The translations under genes and the position numbers were made by a program. Shown here one piece after another: positions 32,786 through 41,600 of a stretch of 64,000 nucleotides of DNA (the first letter of the stretch is position 1; each line of letters starts with the position of its first letter). Source of the DNA: Thermoflexales bacterium. GTDB taxonomy: Bacteria; Chloroflexota; Anaerolineae; J036; Brachytrichaceae. The notes below the pieces were generated by a model. That model ran no database searches, was not told where the DNA came from, and worked only from the letters and a program-made list of their open reading frames with translations. The DNA lies in the NCBI GenBank assembly GCA_025057935.1, contig JANWUW010000078.1, positions 1 through 64,000 of the forward strand. The letters are read 5' to 3'.

Positions 32786-35524
32786 ATGCTCAGCAAGCAG
32801 GTGCGTCAGATCTTCGTGGATTACTTCGTTCGTCAGGGGCATCGGCATGTGCCCTCTTCATCGCTGATCCCCTACGGTGACAACACGCTGCTCTTTACCA
32901 ACGCCGGCATGAATCAGTTCAAAAACGTCTTCCTCGGCTTGGAGCAGCGGGACTACACGCGCGCCGTCACTGTGCAGAAAGTGATGCGCGTCAGCGGCAA
33001 GCACAACGACCTCGAGAACATCGGCTACACCCGTCGCCATCACACCTTCTTCGAAATGCTGGGCAATTTCTCGTTCGGCGACTACTTCAAGGAAGAAGCT
33101 ATGGCGTTCGCGCTAGAGCTGTTGGAAAAGGAATATGGCTTTCCGCGCGAGCGCATGTGGTTCACTATCTACGAGGACGATGACGAGTCCTTCGAGCTTT
33201 GGAAGAAACACGGCATCAGCCCCTCGCGCATCCTGCGCTTTGGCGAGAAGGACAACTTCTGGGCGATGGGTCCGACGGGTCCTTGCGGACCAAACAGCGA
33301 GATTCACATCTACACTGGCGACCTGCGCGACAACGACGCAAAGTGGGTGAACAACGACAACGATCCCGAGGAGCGCACTTCCGAGGTGTGGAATCTCGTC
33401 TTCATGCAATTCAACCGCGAAGAAGATGGCACGCTCACGCCGCTGCCACGCAAAGGCGTGGACACTGGCATGGGGCTAGAGCGCCTCGTGCGTTTGCTGC
33501 AGGGTGTGGAGAGCAACTTTGACACAGACTTGTTCACCGATTTGTTTGACCGCGTGCAGGCGCTTGCTGGTCATACCGACGCGCAGCGTCGTGAGCATGT
33601 TGTGCCATACCGCGTGATTGCCGATCACGCGCGCGCAGCAACGTTTTTGATCGGCGATGGCGTGCTGCCAGGTCCAGAGGGGCGCGGCTACGTGCTGCGC
33701 ATGATCATGCGCCGCGCCATGCGCTTCGGTCGCAAGATCGGTCTCAACGAACCGTTCCTGTACGCCGTCGCCGAGGCAGTCATTGACAAGATGGGCGACT
33801 ACTACACGGAGCTGCCGCAGCACCGTGAGCACATCGTGCACACGATTTACCGCGAAGAAGAGCATTTCGCACGCACGCTCGACGCTGGGCTTGAGCGGTT
33901 GAACGCGATGCTCGCAGATGGCAGCGCCTTCCGCGCCGGTGATCCCAACACCATCGCTGGCGAGGCTGCATTCAAGCTCTACGACACCTACGGCTTGCCG
34001 TTCGAGATTGTGCGCGATGAGGCGCGCGAGCGAGGCTTGCATGTGGACGAGGCAGGCTTCAACGCTGCGCGCGAACGCGCGAAGGTATTGGCGCGGGCAG
34101 CCTCACAGAGCAAGTTCGAAGGCGATTATGCGCGCTTAGCTGCCTATCGCGACGTACTTGCTGCATTGAAATCGGAGGGATTGCTGCCTGAGGAAGGCGT
34201 TCGTCATGATCCCTACACGGCGCTGCACCTTGAGACGCAGCTCGTGGGTTTGCTGCGCGACGGCGAGCGTACTAGCCGAGTGGTCAAGGGCGAGACAGTA
34301 GAAGTGATCTTGCGCGAGACGCCGTTCTACGTTGAGAGCGGCGGGCAGGTGAGCGACACCGGCTTGATCTGTGCGCGCACCCAGGCTGCGACGGACGCAG
34401 AGGCAGCATGGTGCATCGCTGTAAAAGATGTGCGCAAGCCAGCCGCTGGCTTGGTGGTCCATGTTGGAGTGGTGGAGTGGGGTGAACCTGTGGTCGGCGA
34501 TCGCTGTGTCGCGCAAGTGGACGAAGCACGCCGCCACGCTATCATGCGGAATCACACTGCCACGCACCTGCTGCAAGCCGCTTTGCGCGCTGTGCTCGGC
34601 ACGCACGTGCAGCAGCAGGGCTCGCTGGTAGCCCCAGATCGCCTGCGCTTTGACTTCTCACACGACAGCGCTCTGACACCCGACGAGATGCGCCAAGTGA
34701 GCGATCTGCTCAACGATGCTATTTTGCGCGACCTACCAGTTTCCGTGAGCTACATGCCCTACGAAGCAGCGATCCGCGCCGGCGCGTTGGCGTTCTTTAC
34801 CGAGAAGTACGGCGATGTGGTGCGTGTTGTGAGCATTGGTCAAGCAGGGCGTCAGCCATTCAGCATGGAGCTGTGCGGTGGTACGCACGTTGCGCGTACT
34901 GGCGAGATCGGCGCTGCGATCATCATGAGCGAGAGCGCACTTAGTGCTGGCGTGCGCCGCATCGAGGTTGTCACGGGGCACAGCGCGTTGGCGTTTGTGC
35001 AACATCAGATGCGCGTCTTGGCAGAGACCGCGCGCGCGATGAACACCAACCCCGAGCGCCTTGTCGAGCAAGCGCAGCGCGTGATGCAGCAGCTCGGCGA
35101 GACGCAACGCGCACTCCAACAGGCGCGGCGCGAGCTGGCTCGGCTGCGCTTCACAGAGGTCGCCCAGCGCGCGCAACGCGTTGACGGCGCCATGATGCTG
35201 GTGGCGCAAGTAGAAGTGGAATCGCTGGAGCTGTTGCGCGAAATGAGCGATTGGTTCCGCGCGCAACATCCAACCAGCGCGCTTGCGCTCGGTGCTGTTA
35301 TCGACGGCAAACCAGCCTTGGTCGTGGCATGTTCACAAGATCTCGCCAACAAAGGGCTGGACGCCACGCGGCTGATCCGCGAGATCGCAACGATAGTGGG
35401 TGGCGGCGGCGGCGGCAAGGCGACGCTTGCCCAGGGAAGTGGGCGCGACGCTTCGCGCCTGCCGGACGCGCTTAACAAAGCGCGTCAACTGCTCCACGCG
35501 GCTCTGAGCCGCGCAAGTGCGTAA
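32786..35524 (+). CDS. alaS: alanyl-tRNA synthetase
   Basis: 912 residues, full length. Class II aminoacylation domain (PYGDNTLLFTNAGMNQFKN, RHHTFFEMLGNFSFGDYFK, GPTGPCGPNSEIH), tRNA-recognition helices, then the editing domain with zinc ligands in MRNHTATHLLQAALR and LCGGTHVARTGEIG, and the C-terminal oligomerisation/C-Ala part with GGGGGGKATLAQGSG. Nothing appears missing. The start follows a -10 box by ten bases. Its stop overlaps the next start (TAATG), opening a run alaS, baseplate-J-like, ruvX, mltG with overlaps at every junction. Confidence 0.97.
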   Translation: MLSKQVRQIFVDYFVRQGHRHVPSSSLIPYGDNTLLFTNAGMNQFKNVFLGLEQRDYTRAVTVQKVMRVSGKHNDLENIGYTRRHHTFFEMLGNFSFGDYFKEEAMAFALELLEKEYGFPRERMWFTIYEDDDESFELWKKHGISPSRILRFGEKDNFWAMGPTGPCGPNSEIHIYTGDLRDNDAKWVNNDNDPEERTSEVWNLVFMQFNREEDGTLTPLPRKGVDTGMGLERLVRLLQGVESNFDTDLFTDLFDRVQALAGHTDAQRREHVVPYRVIADHARAATFLIGDGVLPGPEGRGYVLRMIMRRAMRFGRKIGLNEPFLYAVAEAVIDKMGDYYTELPQHREHIVHTIYREEEHFARTLDAGLERLNAMLADGSAFRAGDPNTIAGEAAFKLYDTYGLPFEIVRDEARERGLHVDEAGFNAARERAKVLARAASQSKFEGDYARLAAYRDVLAALKSEGLLPEEGVRHDPYTALHLETQLVGLLRDGERTSRVVKGETVEVILRETPFYVESGGQVSDTGLICARTQAATDAEAAWCIAVKDVRKPAAGLVVHVGVVEWGEPVVGDRCVAQVDEARRHAIMRNHTATHLLQAALRAVLGTHVQQQGSLVAPDRLRFDFSHDSALTPDEMRQVSDLLNDAILRDLPVSVSYMPYEAAIRAGALAFFTEKYGDVVRVVSIGQAGRQPFSMELCGGTHVARTGEIGAAIIMSESALSAGVRRIEVVTGHSALAFVQHQMRVLAETARAMNTNPERLVEQAQRVMQQLGETQRALQQARRELARLRFTEVAQRAQRVDGAMMLVAQVEVESLELLREMSDWFRAQHPTSALALGAVIDGKPALVVACSQDLANKGLDATRLIREIATIVGGGGGGKATLAQGSGRDASRLPDALNKARQLLHAALSRASA

Positions 35525-37038
35525 TGGAAGGGCGGGTCATCTACCTCGACCCCGCTGAATCGCCGGCAGGCGCGTGTGATCGCCTTGAGTGGGCGCGTGC
35601 AGCGCGCGTCATCCTTGTTTTCCCCGAGTCGCTGCGCTGGGATGAGCTTGCGTTTGCTCAGGTGCAGCGCGCAGCAGAGCGCGTCGGTGTGCTTGCTGCC
35701 GTTGTTCATCCATCGCATGAACAGCGCGCCATTGCCAACGAGGTGGGATTGCCTGCTTTTGAGAACGTCGAATCTGCGAAGGCGTTGCCGTGGCGGCAGC
35801 CCGATCATGTCTCACCGCTGCAACGCCAAGCGCCGCCGCGCCGTTTTGCGCCGAATTCTCTGCATCGCTTCTTCCCACCGCCTATCGGTCGAGCGCGTGT
35901 CCTTGCGCGCGCGGCGCTTGCGGGGATCGCGCTTGTTGCTGTTGGTGCGCTCCTGCTTGCTTGGCTACCCTCCGCGCGCATCACGCTGAACGCCTCGAGC
36001 CAGCTTGTGCATGTCATTGTGCCCGTCACGTTGGATATACGCGCCGCGCAAGTGGATTTCGATTCAAGCGTGGTCCCTGCTCAACGGATAGACGTGATCG
36101 TCGAAGAGCAGATGAGTACGGAGGCCACAGGGCGCAAGGATGTGCCGCGCTTCAAGGCGACGGGTAAAGTGGTGTTTTTCAATTTGTTAACGATTCCGTA
36201 TGTGGTGCCAACAAACACAGTGGTGCGCACCACTGCCACAAATGTGCCAATCCGCTTCCTAGTCACACAAGCGGTCGAGGTGCCGCCTGCGGGTCGTGCC
36301 GAGGCGCCCATCGAGGCGCTTGAGCCCGGAACGCAAGGCAACGTGGGCGCTGGGCTGATCAACCGCGTAGAGGGTGTGGCGGCGCTGGCAGTCACCGTCA
36401 GCAACCCTGAACCGACGCAAGGTGGCGGCAACGTCACCGTGCGCTCTGTGACCGAGGCAGACATGAACCGCCTGCGTGCTGCTCTGCGGCGTCGCCTGCT
36501 CGAACGTGCCGAGGCGGCAATGCGCGAGCAACCTGAGGTGATCAACAGTGGCTTGATCATTTTGCCTGAGACGTTGTTCATCGCCGATGTGCAAGATGAA
36601 ACCTTCGATCGCTTTCTCACCGAGCAAGCCGATCAACTCACGCTGAACATGCGCCTGCAAGTCGCAGGACTCGCTGTGGATCCGAGAGACTTGAACGCGA
36701 TCGCGCGTCGCGCGCTGGAGCGCAAGGTTCCCCAAGGGTTCATGCTGCTTGATGTAATTGCGGTAGACGCTGCGGTTGCTGAGGAAGGAACCGGGGCGCT
36801 GACTCAGCTTTTCGTGGACGCTCAAGGCTTGGCAGGCGCTAACATCGACGCGAACGAGGTGCGCCGTTTGGTGCGAGGTCTCACTCTGGCTGAAGCGCAG
36901 GTGACGCTGCTTCGTCGCTTTTCGCTCACGCGCAGCCCGCAAATAGAGGTTCAGCCCTCTTGGTTTGTGCGGCTCACTAACCGACTGCCATGGATCGTGA
37001 CGCGCATTGAAGCGCGCGTTTTGCGGGAGGTGCAATGA
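35524..37038 (+). CDS. baseplate J/gp47-like membrane protein
   Basis: 504 residues. A cytosolic N-terminal part (about 1-125) looks like a small alpha/beta domain (ARVILVFPESLRWDELAFAQVQRAAERVG). One membrane helix follows (about 128-149), then an external region with baseplate-J-like pieces: VVPTNTVVRTT, EALEPGTQGNVGAGLINRVEG and VTEADMNRLRAALRRRL. Proteins of this layout are annotated as baseplate J/gp47 family in Chloroflexota; no phage gene is nearby, so it is unlikely to be a phage part. Function unknown. It overlaps alaS by one base and ruvX by four. Confidence 0.7.
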   Translation: MEGRVIYLDPAESPAGACDRLEWARAARVILVFPESLRWDELAFAQVQRAAERVGVLAAVVHPSHEQRAIANEVGLPAFENVESAKALPWRQPDHVSPLQRQAPPRRFAPNSLHRFFPPPIGRARVLARAALAGIALVAVGALLLAWLPSARITLNASSQLVHVIVPVTLDIRAAQVDFDSSVVPAQRIDVIVEEQMSTEATGRKDVPRFKATGKVVFFNLLTIPYVVPTNTVVRTTATNVPIRFLVTQAVEVPPAGRAEAPIEALEPGTQGNVGAGLINRVEGVAALAVTVSNPEPTQGGGNVTVRSVTEADMNRLRAALRRRLLERAEAAMREQPEVINSGLIILPETLFIADVQDETFDRFLTEQADQLTLNMRLQVAGLAVDPRDLNAIARRALERKVPQGFMLLDVIAVDAAVAEEGTGALTQLFVDAQGLAGANIDANEVRRLVRGLTLAEAQVTLLRRFSLTRSPQIEVQPSWFVRLTNRLPWIVTRIEARVLREVQ

Positions 37039-37451
37039 TGGGGCGGCTGCTTGCGCTCGATGTCGGCGATCGACGCCTCGGTGTCGCTGTATGTGATCCT
37101 CTGCGCATTGTCGCGCGCCCGCTGTGCATCATTGACCGCCAGCGCGAGGACGCGGCGTCACGCATTGCCGCGCTAGTGCGCGAGTACGAAGTAGATGCTG
37201 TGTTAATAGGCTATCCCTACCACGCCGACGGACGCGAGAGCGCTCAAGCTGAGCGCGTGCGCGCGTTTGCTGAGTCGCTGCGTGCTCGCGTGAGTGTGCC
37301 TTTACATTTCGTGGATGAGCGTTACACCTCGCAAGAAGCGCAGCTGATTTTGCGCGAGCGTCGCAGACGCCGTGAGCTGGAGCGCGATGACGCAATCGCG
37401 GCTGCGGTGTTGCTGCAGCGTGCGCTTGACGAGGGCATCTCTCTAACATGA
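37035..37451 (+). CDS. ruvX: Holliday-junction resolvase-like protein RuvX/YqgF
   Basis: 138 residues, normal length. RNase H-like fold with acidic motif LALDVGDRRLGVAVCDP, VLIGYPYHADG, FVDERYTSQEAQ, and DDAIAAAVLLQ with the final Asp pair. Members act in 16S rRNA 5' processing in E. coli and may resolve recombination intermediates in others. The start overlaps the preceding stop (ATGATG); ATG 37038 is equally possible. Its end overlaps mltG by four bases, a common ruvX-mltG pairing. Confidence 0.93.
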   Translation: MMGRLLALDVGDRRLGVAVCDPLRIVARPLCIIDRQREDAASRIAALVREYEVDAVLIGYPYHADGRESAQAERVRAFAESLRARVSVPLHFVDERYTSQEAQLILRERRRRRELERDDAIAAAVLLQRALDEGISLT

Positions 37452-38578
37452 AGCGAAGACACCCACCTATTCAGCGCTACGCGCTGTTTGCTATCACGCT
37501 GCTCGTGCTAGTTACTGCGCTAGTCATTTGGGTGCAGCGCGTGCGCGGCGCTGCTTCGCCAGAAGGTCAGCGCATGAGTGATTTTGACCGCTGGCTGATC
37601 GGCACTTACATTGACTTGCTCCGCGCTTCGGACGTCTCCCGTCCAGTGAGCAACGACTCCATGCCGCGCGTGTTTGTCGTTGCGCCCAACGAGTCGGTAA
37701 GCGAGATCGCCGAGCGCCTGCAACGACAAGGGTTGATCCGCGACGCGAACTTGTTTCGGCTCTATGTGCGTCTGCGCGGTCTCGACACAACGATCCGTGC
37801 AGGCACCTTCATTCTGCGACCCAGTATGAGCATGGAGCAGATCGCGCTCGCTTTGCAGCGCAGCACAGCCAACGAAGTGCAAGTGACCATCCCTGAGGGA
37901 TTGCGACGTGAAGAGATCGCGGATCGTCTGGAAGCGGAAATCGGTTTAAGCGCCGATGCCTTCCGCGCCGCCACAAGTCGCGCCAGCGCCTACAGCTATC
38001 CCTTTTTGCAAGGTTTGCCAGCCGATGCTACTCTGGAAGGATTCCTTTTCCCGGACACGTATCGCCTTCCGGAAAATCCCACCGCACAAGATGTGGTGCT
38101 GCGCATGCTGGACAACTTTGCAGTAAAGGCTGCGCCGCTGCTAGAGCAGGCGCGTGCGGAGGGCAAAGATCCTTACGCAGTGTTGATTGTCGCTTCAATC
38201 GTCGAGCGTGAGGCGGTGATTCCTGCGGAGCGTCCACTCATTGCCAGTGTGTACTGGAATCGCCTGCGCGTAGGTCAGCCGTTGCAAGCAGACCCGACCA
38301 CGCAGTATGCGCTCGGCTACCAGCCTGACCAAGGCACTTGGTGGAAGCGCAATCTCACCCTTGAGGACCTGCGCTACGCTGACCCAGCAGGTTACAACAC
38401 CTACGTCAATCCCTCTCTGCCTCCTGGTCCAATTTCTAACCCAGGACGTGCCTCCATCGAAGCAGCCCTTCGACCTGCGCAGACGGACTTCTTCTACTTT
38501 GTTGCCTCCTGCAGCGGGGATGGAAGCCACCAATTCTCGGTGACCTTCGCTGAGCATCAGAGTAAGTTGTGCCGCTAG
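37448..38578 (+). CDS. mltG: endolytic transglycosylase MltG (YceG-like)
   Basis: 376 residues. One N-terminal membrane helix (about 11-30), then an external LysM-like segment (VVAPNESVSEIAERLQRQGLI) and the YceG catalytic domain with IVASIVEREAVIPAERPLIASVYWNRL, which holds the catalytic Glu, and NPGRASIEAALRP. It cleaves nascent glycan strands, so the organism makes peptidoglycan or at least keeps this enzyme. Last gene of the alaS run; the next gene has its own promoter 36 bp downstream of the stop. Confidence 0.94.
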   Translation: MKRRHPPIQRYALFAITLLVLVTALVIWVQRVRGAASPEGQRMSDFDRWLIGTYIDLLRASDVSRPVSNDSMPRVFVVAPNESVSEIAERLQRQGLIRDANLFRLYVRLRGLDTTIRAGTFILRPSMSMEQIALALQRSTANEVQVTIPEGLRREEIADRLEAEIGLSADAFRAATSRASAYSYPFLQGLPADATLEGFLFPDTYRLPENPTAQDVVLRMLDNFAVKAAPLLEQARAEGKDPYAVLIVASIVEREAVIPAERPLIASVYWNRLRVGQPLQADPTTQYALGYQPDQGTWWKRNLTLEDLRYADPAGYNTYVNPSLPPGPISNPGRASIEAALRPAQTDFFYFVASCSGDGSHQFSVTFAEHQSKLCR

Positions 38579-38613
38579 GCGAACTGGTTACGAGAGCGCG
38601 CTTGCGCGATACC

Positions 38614-38619
38614 TATAAT
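38614..38619 (+). promoter_or_regulatory. -10 box for the DUF2298 giant
   Basis: TATAAT, nine bases before ATG 38629, no Shine-Dalgarno. Confidence 0.6.
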
Positions 38620-38628
38620 CTCGCGCCG

Positions 38629-41600
38629 ATGCTTTCGCGTTCTTGCATCAAGCGTGTATTGCGCCGGGGTGTACGCATCGGCACGCTGATTGCAATCCTC
38701 GTCCTTGCCTTCGCGCTGCGCACCTACGACATTAACTGGGACCAAAATCGCAACCTGCACCCCGACGAGCGCTACATCGCTGTGCTGGGTGGAATGTTGC
38801 AACCGCCTCGCACGCTAACTGAGTATTTCGACGCCGCGCGATCACCCCTTAACCCCTTCAACACTGAGTGGGGGAGAAACTACGTGTATGGCACGCTTCC
38901 GCTTTTCCTCGGGCGCTACCTAGGTGAGTTTTTTGATCTGGGATGCGCAGAGAAGCCGGTGTTTTTGTCTCTCGCGCTGGCGCGTTTGATCTTCGGTGAC
39001 GCCGCCGATGGGTGTCGTCCAGGGCACTTCACTGGCTACGGCATGCTTACGCTGGTCGGGCGTTTCATGTCAGCCCTCGCTGATACGCTCACCGTGCTTG
39101 TGGTTTTTGCGATAGGGCTGCAAGCGTTTGGCTGGCGTGTTGGACTACTTGCCGCAGCGTTCAGTGCGTTTACTGTCTTGCACATCCAGCAAGCCCATTT
39201 CTTCACAGTCGATGCAACGGCGACCTTCTTTGTCACGCTCAGCGTATGGCTAAGCGTGCGTATTGCTGGGCTGCGACTCGGCGACGGGCTGCGAATGCGC
39301 TTATTCCTAGCCCAAATGTTGCTCGCAGGGGCGACAGGTGGCTTAGCCTTGGCTTCAAAAATAAGCATGTGGCCCGTTGCGCTGCTTATCGCATTAGCGG
39401 TGAGCATCGCGCTAGCGCGGGCGCGAAAAATCACACCTCGGATTCTACTAGTGGTCAGCTCAGGCGCCCTGCTTGCTGGAACGGCGATGTTCGCCGCATT
39501 TCGTGTAGCGCAGCCGTATGCCTTCATCGGCGCCAGCGAGCAGGAGCATCAGCAAACGCTGCTGCTTTGCAGCCCACATGCAGAGTCGCTTCTCAGTCGC
39601 GCCTGTGCTGTAGGTGCGCAATTGCCCGAACCGCTGCGCATGCTGTTTGCGCCCTCTGGTCGCTGGATCCAGCAGGTGCATCTTGCTCAAGCACTAGTCA
39701 ATGGCACAATTGACGCCCCATTTGGTATCCAGTGGGCAGACCGCTTGCCTATTGTGTTCCCCTTAATTAATCTTGTGTTTTGGGGAATGGGCTTGCCGCT
39801 TGGCGTTGCCGCGCTGGCAGGCGTGGCTGACGCAATGCGGCATATATGGTCAGGGCGGCGCTGGTGGGCGCACGTACTGCTGCTTGCATGGGCACTTGGG
39901 TACTTTCTTTACCAGGGCACACAATGGACGAAATCAATTCGTTACTTACTGCCGATATATCCTGCGCTCAGTGTTTTGGCGGCACAAGTGTTAATACGGT
40001 GCTGGCGCGCATTGCCCAGCGGATATCTTGCCTCGCATCGGAGCTTGCTGCTGCGGGTGATCGCAGTTGCTCCATTGGTGTTGACCCTCTCGGGTACAGT
40101 TGTGTGGGCGCGAGCTTTCATGCACATCTACGATGGTGAAATCACGCGTGTTCAAGCCTCACGCTGGGTATATGACAACGTGCCCACTGCGGTGACGCTT
40201 GAGTGGGAGCATGATGGCAAAGCTCAACGCTTGCAGTTGCCCGTGCGCGAAATTTTCCTTACAGATGACAATCTGCCGTTCTCTTTCCTGCTTCGTCTCA
40301 GTCAACAAGCAGGCAAACCAGACCATCAGATTCGAGCGCCGCGCTTGCGGCTTAATTACTTAGAGGGCAGGGGAGTAGTTGATGTCGAGATTTTTGACGT
40401 TCTGACTAATAAATTGATTGCGCGTGCTAGGGCAATTATAGACTCGGAGCAGCCTGTTTTGAACCTGGCAGATGCCAGCTTGCATCCAAGCCACGATTAC
40501 TTGGTTAGCCTTCGGCTTGTTGAGGGAGGCCCGCTTTCGGCGCGCACCAGCGTGATTGCGAATGAGCACTGGGATGATGCTGTGCCACAACCGCTCGACG
40601 GCCGCAACCCGTATAGTGATTACTACCGCGGTTTGAGCACCAGCAGTGACGGCCAGATGCAGAATTACAACGACGACACTCCTGAGAAACTTGCCCAGTT
40701 GCTGGATTGGCTGGATGAGGCTGACTATCTCGTCCTATCTAGCAATCGCCTCTACGCTTCAATCCCCCGTTTGCCGTGGCGCTATCCGATGACCGTGCGT
40801 TATTACCGAGCGCTCATGAGTGGCGAACTGGGATTTGAGCTTGTGGCTGATTTTCATGCTTTCCCGCGACTAGGCCCCTTTGTTTTCAATGACCAAGAGA
40901 TGCCTCAAGTGCTAGTCCGATCTCCCAGGGTGCAAGGGACTCCCTTGGGTGTCGAAGTGCCTTATCCTCCTGCAGAAGAAGCCTTCTCCGTTTACGACCA
41001 TCCACGCGTACTTATTTTTCGCAAATCAGAAAATTACACCCGCGCCAACGCGGAGCACATCCTTGGTGCTGCTGACTTCGCCTTGTTCATGCGCCGCTCG
41101 CCATTGGAATCGGTGAATGCACCGAATGGGTTGCTGCTGGATGACAAGACATGGCAAGCTCAGCAAAAAGGGGGCACATGGCGCGAACTATTCCCGCCGG
41201 GTTTGCTGTTGAATCACTCACCCGTGCTAGCGGTGCTGGCCTGGCTGGCGCTTGTGCAAGTGCTAGGGGCAGCAGGGTTCATGCTGCTCTTTTCGTCTTT
41301 TCGCATAGGCAGTGATTCTTGTGCTGCAATTGGGGTGGCAGCCTACTCGCTCGGCAAAGTTTTTGGTCTTCTGCTACCAGCTTGGATTGTGTGGTTGCTC
41401 GCTAGCTTGCGCATCGCGCCGTTCACCACTCATGTAGTTTGGGGCGTCATGCTCAGCTTTGTGGCGCTTGGGTTCGCCGTAGGGCATCTCCGACGAGTGG
41501 CAATTCTCACCTCTATCCGCACTCATTGGCCGTTGCTGCTAGCAGGCGAGGGGATGTATCTTGCAGCGTTTGTCTTCTTTCTTGCGATTCGCATAGGCAA

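Noticed and set aside
35524-37038. Phage origin of the baseplate-J-like gene
   Set aside because: It has one membrane helix, overlaps housekeeping genes on both sides and has no phage gene nearby.
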